NCBI RefSeq assembly: GCF_036588685.1
Contig: NC_086386.1
Span: 4,992,117-5,056,116 of the forward strand
DNA length: 64,000 nucleotides
Direction: 5' to 3'
Source of the DNA: Mytilus trossulus
Taxonomy: Eukaryota > Mollusca > Bivalvia > Mytilida > Mytilidae
A model generated the notes under the pieces. That model made no database searches. It worked only from the letters and a program-made list of their open reading frames with translations, and had not been told where the DNA came from. Position 1 is the first letter of the stretch; every line of letters begins with the position of its first letter. The position numbers were made by a program, and so were the translations under genes. Below, piece by piece: positions 12,316-23,000 of the stretch.

Positions 12316-14164
12316 TGCAATGCGTTTAAAACTGTAAGTATGAAACAAATATCAGTTCATAATTATATCACTCACTTTTAAAAAAAAGTGGGAGTATACT
12401 GTTTTGCCTCTGTCTGTCCTTTAGTCAATTCATCCTACAGTCCGTCCGTTTGTCCCATGAATATTTTCGTCGCATTACAAGGATTTCTATAATTCTTTTA
12501 ATCTTTTATTCTTAAATGGTCTGTGTGGTAGGCCGTGAAGAAACAAAACAACAAAGAAAGGAAGAGAAAACAACGAAATTAAAAGATGCTAGAGGCTTGA
12601 GCTTATTCGAAAAATGATTAACAATTTTGGATGCATACACGAGATTGCCTAAGCTGGTTAATCATTGTTACAATGTTGTCCAATATATGTATACTATTTA
12701 ATGGTCGCAGTTCAATTGCATTTGTCTTAATTTTCTTTGATTGTGAATAAAACAAGATGCGGGATATTGTTTGACTTAAATTGAGTTGTTAACTTTGTTG
12801 AAATAAATATGCAACTCCAGTACGAAAGGTTATACAACGACGAGAAGACAATTTTTAAATTGATGTTTTTGACTTTTAAAATGATCAGAAGTCACTGACT
12901 GTATCACCCATCGTGTAAATCTCTTAATTCACGGATAGATAAGGTTAACAATCCGATAATAAACTTGCAATGGATTTTTTAAACGCCATGTAAAAATCAG
13001 AAACAATCTTGAAAAGTCATACTTTAGATGTTAAAAAACGATCTATTTTATTTTTGCATAATATTGAAATTTTCAAGTTCACTTCGAATCGATATCCAGC
13101 GAAACTTATTATAAATTAATTATAGTAATACATAAACATAGTTAATATTTATTACGAAGACGGACAGATTGAAATTTCGCACTCGGATATATAATTAATG
13201 TTATTTAATAAAGTTATTAAATGTTATTTTTCGTTTAAATCACTTTTAGTTTAACGTGCGTTATAGTTTGTTTTGTAAACATTTACATGCGTATATATTT
13301 ATTGCAAGAAATATATCTGAAACGGACAAAATTGCACACGCAGCTGCAGTTCTCATTCAACGATAACATTGAAGATAATACATGTAGAAATGAACTATCC
13401 AAAGAAGGCAAAGATACGTAATTATTGGGTAAATTAAATAAAAAGGCGTAGATAAATCCCGTTCTAGATACATGTACGGAGAGCAAAAGCGAACACAATT
13501 TTACATAAACTTTTGACAGCAGGTAAGTTTGTCGAGATGTATAGCTGTTACCTATAGTAATCGAGAGTCCCGTTTAAAATCTTTGATTAAACACATCAAC
13601 AGTAATAGAAATACAAAGAAAATATCAAAATTTTAATAGACGTTTGAGAGAATTTTCAAATATGTTACAATATTTGAAAAAATAGGCTAGTCTGCATGGT
13701 TTACCACAAACAGTACCTCATAACAGACATGATTCTGAACCTCATATTGTGTTATCTTTTTGTGAATCAAAACAGTCGGTTTTTGACACATATGTACCAG
13801 CATTTCAGACAAATGGAACTGGATGTAGATACAAGAAGATGAGCATGAGCATGAGTGTCAATGAAACAACTCACCATCCATGTCATAATTTAAAAAAGGT
13901 AAACCCTTACAGGTCAAAGTACGGTCTTCAACACGGAGCATTTATAGACTAGATATGTCCACTGAACAGAATGAACACATGTCTGGTCGCCTTGCTGTCC
14001 GCACATAATGTTTGCATCTATATATTCTTATGTCGTAGGTGGGACTCTTATACTAGTATAATAGTCCCATGTCGTACGTATATGCCTTCAACATTGAGAT
14101 AAAACATACCGTATTGTCGGCTATAAAAGACCCCGATATGAAAAATCTGAAACAATTAAATTAA
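12316..14164. other. Non-coding, with one repeat fragment
   Basis: No gene supported. About 13850-13955 carries a diverged fragment of a second mussel repeat (TGCCAATGAGACAACTC-type blocks followed by GGTCAAAGTACGGTCTTCAA), better preserved at 27855-28025. About 14085-14150 has a further fragment with GGCTATAAAAGACCCCGAT. Confidence 0.45.
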
Positions 14165-14409
14165 TTACAGCCGATTCCATTGAATGTGTAGGCAAGGGTA
14201 ATAACTTTGGTTAGCTAAAGTATACGACAATCCATTCGGAGCAGCCTGGTCTTATAACAGACAGATAGATTGGTTATCTGTCGGATGAGTTTACATTTAA
14301 AGGAGTGTAGTTCACCTGAACTAAAAATGACTTCACGGTTAAGCTAGTCGCGAATCAAGCTAACCAAAGATATTACCTTTGCCTTCACATTCAATAGAAT
14401 CGGCTGTAA
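14165..14409. mobile_element. MITE-like element, ~49-bp terminal inverted repeats
   Basis: The left end TTACAGCCGATTCCATTGAA is mirrored by the right end, the reverse complement of TTACAGCCGATTCTATTGAA. The arms extend to TTTGGTTAGCT on the left and AGCTAACCAAA on the right. The element is 245 bp with no ORF, consistent with a non-autonomous DNA transposon. Confidence 0.75.
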
Positions 14410-15899
14410 GGTAATACCAGTATTAAACGCCCTATTGGCAAAATACATTCCACTCCTTTAGATTAACTGTTCAAAACACTGACCTTCCACGACAAATTCC
14501 CACATTGAGCTCCTTTAATCTATATTTCATTTCTAATTTTATTGTCCATTTGATTTTGAATGGACAATGTGTTTTAACTGGCAATATGAATTGATTCAAT
14601 CTGAACCTGGGAAAGTTCAAATAAGAGTAAAAATAAGTCAAGTTGATCCTTATATCAAATACATATAAACAAACACTACGCGTGCAATCATAAATTATAA
14701 ACAGAAAACTCAGATGACCATGTCTTAAAATCAAACGAATGATACAAAAAATAACAAAGAAATTTAAAGTTTGAGCAACACGAACCCCATGAAAAACAGA
14801 TAGTGCCCTGTAAGAATCAGGAGTTCACACTTCAGTGTTGTTGTTTTTTTATTACATTTTAGATAACACTGACATTTCTACCAAAATAAAAAGAATTCTT
14901 TTATATTTGAAATCCAACAAATGAAAGTCTTTATTGTTCTGTTATTGTAGGAGAAAAAAATCGGTATATGACTGACTATCTTGCTTTGTGTGTGCTACAT
15001 GTAACTGGACAATATTAGAAAAAATAAGCCTTTGGTCATACTAAACGTTTGGTAGATTTTGTCAAGCTAAAAAAACATTTGACGATAAAACTGTGATACT
15101 GTATCGCATATGACAAAATTCTTCCAAAAATCATCATCAATAAGTTAAGTCGGTTAACATTGTAAGCAAGAGAACAATGAAACTACTTAGAAAATGGATA
15201 GATTAGAAACCAATTTTATCTGTTTAGATTAAACCTATTCTATGGTATCAGAAAGTACCATTATTTCATCGTTGCTCATGATAAATCAGAAATTAATTTT
15301 GCAAAAAACAAATGCACAAAATAAAAGAAATAGATACTCTGCATCGTCCTTGATAATAGTTCGATAAGTTGGCTCGTCCTGTAGATATTCATGAAGCCAG
15401 AACTGCATGTGTTAGGTAGGAACATCTATACATGTATCAAAAAAAATCGTCCATATTCTAGGAAGGGATATCAGGTTATATTTTGTTCAGCACCAGGAGA
15501 AGAGTAAAGTAGTAAATTGCAGCAAACTTAAATCGACGTCAAAGTTTATGATTTCAACGTTACGTTGAATTTTACGTTAGAACACATTTCATGTGTTACC
15601 AAAATTGAGAGAAATTTCTAAACTAATTTTTCACCGATCGTTTTCAAATTTTGTGTTGGCATAAGTATTTTCTGTTTAATTAATTAAAAATCTGATAATT
15701 CATAATTTTTGCCATAAGGGTCGTTTTTGCTTGTCGGGCGTCAATTATATATTGTAAGGTATACTGTTCCCAAATTGAATAGTATACAAATCATAGTAAT
15801 AATTATTCATCAGCGAAAAGGATAGTATTTGTATTGTGTTTGAAGAATCGTAAAAGTGTTTTATTTTCTAAATTCTATTTATTCACTCGGACATCGTAG
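14410..15899. other. Non-coding
   Basis: No gene, RNA gene or definable repeat seen up to the inner edge of the right inverted-repeat arm. Confidence 0.4.
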
Positions 15900-16951
15900 A
15901 GTTTAAAATTAATTTTTTTACCGTATCGGAACTTCATATTGTGTATTGAATTGAATCACGAACGCGGACCTCGATGAGAACACCTGGATTGAAAGTGTTC
16001 AAATGTTCCGACCAATGAAATTCATTTTACTATGTAACGCGAACCTCAACGAAAGCACCTAGATGAAATATTGTGTATTGAATTGAAAAATGAACGCGGA
16101 CCTCGATGAGAACACCAGGATTGAAAGTTTGCAAAAGTTCCGACCAATGACATTCATTTTGATATGTAACGCGAACTTCAACGAAAGCACCTAAATGAAA
16201 TATTTTATTTGTACGACAATTTTTTTTTTTTAGACATTACCCCTTAAATATAGTTAATAAAAAATATATCAAAGCAACAGTGCATGATTGTTTCTTTTCC
16301 ATTCTTGTTTATTTTAATAATGTTGATGTTGATTTTAATTTTGTAGGTAGACTTATATTATATGCCCTGAACGTAAATATACGGTTTTTTTTTTAAATGC
16401 ATTAGACGTAAGAGAATGTCGACTTAGAGCAAGTCAAGGTCGTAAAACTTAAATCAACCAACCCATCGTTATCGCAGACTAAAATTGATCTCAAATAAAC
16501 AGAATATATGTTCATTTATAGCAAGACTTGTTGTAAGTCACGGTGCATGACAGCACAATAATCCCTTTACAGATCGGAACCACAATTCACAATTTTCGTA
16601 GTGTGTACTTTTCCACAATTAACGCCCGTTTCGCGTCAGCGACCGATATTACAATTTGACACAGTTTAAAAGTTTATTGAGCTGTTCCTTCATTTACAAT
16701 GTTGTGTGCAAGACTCAACAAATGTCAACATTATGTTCATTAATTTTATTATTTAACACATCATTGTTTTTATTACAAGCTATTTCATATATCAATATGC
16801 AGCTAGGGAATATTTGTTGTTGACCGAAACTATAAGATACATCGATTTAAACTATGTGAAAAATAAATAATTTTTTTAAGTTACTTTAATTTCCGTGTCT
16901 ATATTTAATTAACGAGTACACTATAGTAAGACAGAAAATGAGAAAAGGAAA
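15900..16951 (-). repeat. Right arm of the ~1.05-kb inverted repeat
   Basis: Inverted partner of 1-1053, separated from it by about 14.8 kb. The outermost shared block is CTATAGTAAGACAGAAAA. Beyond 16951 the comparison is impossible because the left partner runs off the window. Confidence 0.9.
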
Positions 16952-17629
16952 TATACAGGAATACCTAAAGTTTCGTAAGACATTGCAATGGACCATACGT
17001 TACTTACATGTCACAAGTTTTCATAGCACTCAGCGAGTTTTGAAACGAATATGTGAGATAAAGATCTACTGCATTTGGGCAAATCAAAAATATGTTAAAC
17101 ATCTAACTATTTTATTTTTAACAGATTCATAAGTTTTGATTTTTTTAAACCGTGCATCAATATTTTATAATTTTTTTTATTTACATTCCTTATATGTTAC
17201 GTGTATTGATCATTCATTTGTTTAAATTGTGAAGTATATTACTTTAATAAGAATACACGCATTTATATATAATTTTAAGTCGATAAAGTTTGAAACAAAT
17301 AAACGAAAGATACATCGATGTTGTTTTGCTTGAGTGATTTACCTGTTAAAAGCTCGGGTCGCAACACGGTTTAAAACGAATTGATACCAGTTTGAAATAG
17401 TTTAACGGGGGCGTGGCCTATTTGTTTGACGTAACTTACCACCAACTTGATTTAAATTGAACGACTGCAAGCGAAGCTATTTGACTGGCATTAAAATGAT
17501 TTGATATACATTGAAATAAATTAAAAATGATTTTTATTTTTTGTCAATCTTTATCAAATGACGATTAATTTCATTTAAACAGCGTTAACACGTTTTTGTC
17601 CGATCAAGTTAAATTCGGGTTACTAGTGT
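16952..17629. other. Non-coding, left flank of the retrotransposon
   Basis: No gene seen. The sequence meets the truncated LTR abruptly at 17630. Confidence 0.45.
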
Positions 17630-18271
17630 CTTATTCAATGCTTCTCTCTGCAGTCACTGCTTCTTCAGCAGCTATACTTATTTAATCACTTGGCTCCTTA
17701 CTCAGGACCACTGGAAATGCTTTATTTTGTATACCGCTAATGCTTCTTTCTGAAGCCACTGCTTCTTCAGCAGCAATACTGAATTAATCAATTGGCTCCT
17801 TATTCAGGACCACTGCTTATAATTCTTATTCAGAACTATAGATTAATCTCACCTTTCTTCTTCTCTTGTATCCAACTGCTCGGCTTGAATTCTAAACCCA
17901 GAACCATGTGAACTGTGAAAACCTTGGTATATATAGTAAATTGTAGACTCGTCCGTACAATAGACTATTCCAAAAACGACTTTATCACTAAAACGTTTTA
18001 CAACACCTAAGCATATATGATATAACAAAGCACTATTGTGACGGTTATATACTTTGTAACAACTGATTATGATCGTGGGAATTCCGGATTTATAGGTCAA
18101 TTCCTGATCCCAAAACAATTACTACTCACCCAGTAAAATGTAAACAAATCGAAAGTGAAAGTAAAACAATGTGTAAATAAATGAAGGGAATGAATGATAT
18201 TTCTTTCTGTTGGACTTTACAATCGGATTATAAAATAAGCAAGAACCAGGTAAGTTTGCAAATTCATCACA
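17630..18271 (-). repeat. Partial 3' LTR of the Gypsy element
   Basis: 642 bp that align without gaps to 25525-26166. The inner end is CATCACA on the plus strand, giving TGTGATG as the LTR start on the minus strand. The plus-strand sequence left of 17630 is unrelated to the full LTR left of 25525, so about 347 bp (U5) are missing. It keeps a TATA-like stretch (about 17928-17935) and an AATAAA on the minus strand (about 17722-17727). Confidence 0.9.
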
Positions 18272-18290
18272 TTACCCACGCCTCCAAGAA
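18272..18290 (-). other. Candidate polypurine tract
   Basis: Directly inside the 3' LTR, the minus strand reads GGAGGCGTGGGTAA before TGTGATG. It is purine-rich but interrupted, and is assigned mainly by position, since plus-strand DNA priming needs such a tract here. Confidence 0.5.
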
Positions 18291-18419
18291 ATGCGTCCCG
18301 GCATTTTCCAAAATCAATTGAGCACATCTACACCAAGTGGACATTTTTCAGTCCCAAACTCTATCCGGGTATTGCCTCGAGCCATGTCATTCAAAAACCA
18401 CAATTCTAAATATCATTAA

Positions 18420-18487
18420 ACAACTGTTACTTCTTCAGTAACTAATCACCAAAACAACTGTTACTTATTCAGTAACTAACCACTAAA
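18420..18487 (+). repeat. Short tandem repeat in the element's 3' region
   Basis: Two copies of a ~36-bp unit containing AACAACTGTTACTTCTTCAG and a variant with TTATTCAG. Confidence 0.6.
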
Positions 18488-19121
18488 ACAACTCGTAGAT
18501 GTATAATCTACCCGACATGACAAGATTCCCACTCAACTGTTTACTATTACTTAACATGGGCATCAACTTTAGAAGTTAACTTTATCCTAAGAACCCTTAA
18601 ATCATTTTCCATCTGTATTTCAAATATGCATGCTGACAGATTTTTGAACAAGTAATTTTGACCATGAAAACCAACAAGCCAAATAGCAAATTTGAAAACC
18701 ACCGAAAACATCACAAAGCCAAAACATGTATGAAATAATTTTGCCTAACAACCGGCCACTTATGGACCACTCAAAGAGCTTGTTGAGAGGGATCTTTTAC
18801 GTGCACAAAGCGTGGTACTCCCTGAACACGGGACCTCGGATTTAACGTCCCCATCCGACGGACATCATTGTTATATATTCAAAGAAACAAGGCATTATAT
18901 ATAAACAATAAAACACAAAAGTTTTCATAATTTCTTGGAAATCTTTTTCCTTTAACACGTAACTAAATATCTGTATTGTCTGTTCTTCGCGAACACTCAC
19001 TTGTAAATAAATCACACGATAGATCAATCAGAAAACGCATCCCGTCGGACTGATCACTGAATAATTCAGTCAAGCCTTCCTGGCTATGGTATTTGTATGC
19101 TTAGTTCTGTCACCTGTCACT

Positions 19122-19919
19122 TCATCTTTTCCAGATTTCAGTTTCCTCCACATCTTTTCCGTTTTCCTTATATCTTCTAACCACTCTTCTTTCAACCAGC
19201 ATCAATCCAGGAATAACTACTGGCCTGACAACCTGTGCTGGCACAAGGCTTGGGATGGTTCCAGTCGTAGTTGTCGTAACAGTTCTTAAGTCCATAGGTG
19301 AGGACGAGAACAACGGTGGTGATGGGTTTGACACGGAACTGTCATCGGAATCAGTATCCATCATCCTCGGTATCAGAAACGAGTTTGGGACTGGAGGTAC
19401 CACTACAGTTGCGGTTGTGGTTGGCAACCTTGGCAATGTAAATCTCTTGGCTATTGGCTGTGGTCCTAATGAACTCTTAAGGGTTTCTAATAATCTCTTC
19501 TTTGAAGAAGTAGCCACTGGTAGAGGAGACGTGCTTTTCCTAACTACTCTGCCTTTGATAAGTGATCCTGTAACCATCACTGATTTACTTGTTGGGCCTT
19601 TCTTGTTTGTAGGCTCTCCAAGGACATCCGATAGTGTGCCTGGGTTTTGTTTCTCCCATTCACTATCGGTATCATCTATGGCTGACAAGGATGCTGCATG
19701 TCTCCTTCTCTGGTGCCTTGTGAAGTCACTCTTCCTGCTTGTTGCGTAAGGACACAGATCACATAAGTACTCTTCTTCTGAAGACCTTCTCTTTGCACAT
19801 GCTATAACATGATCCTCCAACTCCTTTTCTGTTTGGAACCGTACTTGGCAAACAGGGCACCTCCATCTTTCCCGTGGTGTCTTCTTTGTGTTAGCCATCT
19901 GTAATATAAGAGAACTCAT
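19122..19919 (-). CDS. Zinc-finger ORF downstream of pol in the Gypsy element
   Basis: A 265-codon ORF lies between the pol stop and the 3' LTR, the place where env-like genes sit in some elements. Near its N-terminus are two zinc fingers: C21-x2-C24-x12-H37-x3-C41 and C53-x2-C56-x12-H69-x4-H74. The rest is Ser/Thr/Pro-rich with basic patches, and I see no signal peptide or membrane segment, so it is not an obvious envelope protein. On the minus strand a strong splice acceptor (TCTCTTATATTACAG) ends exactly at the second methionine, M8, at 19898. This suggests a spliced message starting translation at M8. Nucleic-acid binding is inferred from the fingers. I do not recognise a homologue. It could be a captured host fragment or a family-specific accessory gene. 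Confidence 0.7.
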   Translation of the reverse strand: MSSLILQMANTKKTPRERWRCPVCQVRFQTEKELEDHVIACAKRRSSEEEYLCDLCPYATSRKSDFTRHQRRRHAASLSAIDDTDSEWEKQNPGTLSDVLGEPTNKKGPTSKSVMVTGSLIKGRVVRKSTSPLPVATSSKKRLLETLKSSLGPQPIAKRFTLPRLPTTTATVVVPPVPNSFLIPRMMDTDSDDSSVSNPSPPLFSSSPMDLRTVTTTTTGTIPSLVPAQVVRPVVIPGLMLVERRVVRRYKENGKDVEETEIWKR

Positions 19920-20034
19920 TGTAAATATATACAGGTATATACAAAATTAAGTGATATGTACAGTAATACTTTCTATACACGTTTCATTCATTCATATTTT
20001 TTTTTCTCCATTTTTATTTATATTTTCTTTTACT

Positions 20035-23000
20035 TTAATCTTGAACATAATCATTTAACCAAGTGGGAGGCTTCCTTTCCCGTCTTAATCTTGGTAAATT
20101 AATGTGTTCGTCTTGTTCAATGGTCTCATATATATTCTCAAAATCAAATTCAATTGGGGCGCTTTCGTCAACAACTTGGGCTCGATCGTTCATTTCGGAT
20201 ACCTGATTTGACGGCTCGAGCCCTTGTAAACGCTCACCTAGTAATGGTTCACCTAACAAACGTTGATCCTTGCATTGTCTCATGCGATCAACATGTATTA
20301 CCTGTGGTCGACCCTTTCTGCCACAATTAACTAGGTATGTTACCTCTGAGTATTGTTTTAACACTTTAAAGGGACCCCGCCAATAATTTGTAAACTTAGG
20401 GGATTGGCCAAGCTTACGAACAGGAAAGAAAACAAACACTTTATCATTTTTATTAAATTTATTCCAACTTAAATGTTTGTCATGATATTGCTTCTGCCGA
20501 AGCATTTCTCTGTTAACATGATTCTGTACAAACTGGTGGGCGTCTTCCATTCTTTCCTGTAACTCCCATACCCACTTGTTAGCTGGAATAGACTTCACTT
20601 CCCTTGGGAGTTCGTACATAATATCTACCGGAGTAGCTACTTCTCTTCCCATCATCATACGGTTCGGAGTGCTGCCGGTTGTTTCGTGTACAGCTGTTCT
20701 GTAAGCCATCATCACATAAGGTAGAAGCTGATCCCAGTTTGTATGATGCTCGTCGACGTACGCACTTAGCATTTTTACTAGAGTACTGTTGAACCTCTCA
20801 ACCATACCATCGGATTGTGGGTGATATGGGGTTGTACGTGTTTTGCTGATTTGTAGGAGGTTACACATTTCAGAGAAAAGCTCACTCTCAAACTGCCTTC
20901 CTTGATCTGAATGAATCAGTGTAGGTACCCCGAATCTGCAAATAATTTCTGTTACTATGATATTTGCAACCGTCGATGCTTCCATGTTCTCCATGGGAAA
21001 GCTTTCTGTCCATTTTGTATAGTAATCAGCTATCACCAGTATATATTTATTGTTGTTGGCGGTTTTTGGCAACTCGCCCAAAATGTCGACGGCTATCCTT
21101 TCCATAGGGAAGCCTGACCTTTGAATCTGCATTGGCGCTCTCTTTCGTTTTTGTGGGCCTTTCCTTCTTACACAAGTCTCACATCCTGTTATGTAGGCCA
21201 CCACATCACGACGCATTCCAGGCCAATAAAACCTGTCTTTTAATCTTCCTAATGTTTTTCTTATCCCAAGATGTCCCGATGTCTTATTGTCATGGCATTG
21301 CTGTAAAACGACGCGCCTTTCTTTCATGGGTACGATGACGCGTAGTTTGTCTCCCGTGCTTTGCTCCTTGCACAATAAACCGTTATCAACTTTCAATGTT
21401 TCGTATTGCGACCATAAACTCTTAACTGCATAATTACATTCCCCAATTTCTTTGAAAAGCGGCTTCTTGCCATTTAATACCCAACTCTTTATCAATGATA
21501 TGTTTTCATCCTCTTGTTGTAGCACGAACAGCGTCTTATTTTCATCACTCCCATCATTTGTACAGATAGCTGATTCGTTCACCTCTATAGGTGGTGCTTG
21601 TGTAACAACATTAACACGTACTAGTTTCTTCTCCCAGTCTTGTTCGAAGCCACATTGTTTACATGGCATTCTGCTAAGTGCATCAGCATTTCTGTGTTGA
21701 TTTCCAGGTCGGTGCTTAATTTTCATGTTATACGAACTAAGGACTTCCAGCCATCTCGCAAGCTGTCCTTCTGCGTTCTTAAAATTCATTAACCACTGCA
21801 GAGAGCTATGGTCAGTTCTGACAACAAACGTTCTTCCATACAGAAAATGCCTAAAATGCTTAACAAAATGAACTACGGCGAGTAACTCTTTTCGAGTGAC
21901 GCAATATTTACGCTCGGTCTTCGAAAGTGTACGGCTACCATAAGCAATAACCGTTTCTTTTCCGTCTATTTCCTGGGACAGGACTGCTCCAATTGCAGAC
22001 TGACTTGCGTCCGTATCAAGTATAAAAGGTCTCGAAAAATCTGGATGTGACAGTATTGGCGCCTCGAGGAGCTTGGATTTCAATGTCTGAAACGCATCTT
22101 GACACTCCTCTGTCCACAAGTATTCGCGACCCTTTTCTGTTAATTTGTGCAAACATTTTGCAATGCCTGCAAAATTTTCTATGTATCTCCTATAATATCC
22201 GCACAGGCCGAGAAATGAGCGCAACTCGCTTACATCTTTCGGTTCTGACCATTGCTTAATAACCTCCACCTTTTGTGGATCCGTTGCCACACCATCCTCA
22301 CTTATTACATGTCCAAGGAAGGACACTGATTTTGCGAACAACGAACACTTTTTGGGTTTTAACTTTAACCCGGCGTCAATCAATCTATCAAAAACTTGTC
22401 GCAAATTAGTTAACATCTCTTCAAAATTTCTGCCGACTACAATTATGTCATCCAAATACACCAAGCAAATGTTCCACTGTAGTCCAGCCATAACTCTTTC
22501 CATTAACCGCTCAAATGTTGCCGGAGCACAGGCGAGCCCAAACGGCATTTTACGAAATTGAAAAAGTCCACGCCGTGTCGCGAACGCAGTTTTAGGGCGG
22601 TCACTCTCTTCTACCTCTACCTGCCAATAACCTGAGCAAAGGTCTAAAGTTGAGAACCACTTGTTGCCAGCGAGCTGCTCCAATGAATCGTCTATTCGAG
22701 GTAAAGGATACGCGTCCTTTACCGTAAGGTCATTGAGTCGACGATAATCGACACAGAAGCGAGTCGACCCGTCCTTCTTTTTAACAAGTACAATCCCTGA
22801 TGACCATGGCCCTTCAGACGGCTCGATCACGCCTCGTTCTAACATATCGTCAATATGTTTGTCAATTTCATCGCGCATGGCTACCGGTGTCCGCCGAGGT
22901 GGTTGTTTGACAGGATAGTTTGTTCCGGTGTTGATGCGATGGCGTACAATACTAGTACATCCGAGATCGTTATCGGACAGCGCAAAAAGCGACTTGTATT

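Noticed and set aside
17849..18118. Identical 89-codon frames in both LTRs (also 25744-26013)
   Set aside because: The first codon is TTG with no upstream ATG, and identity follows from LTR identity.
19255..19749. 164-codon plus-strand ORF
   Set aside because: Antisense shadow of the zinc-finger ORF in the retrotransposon.
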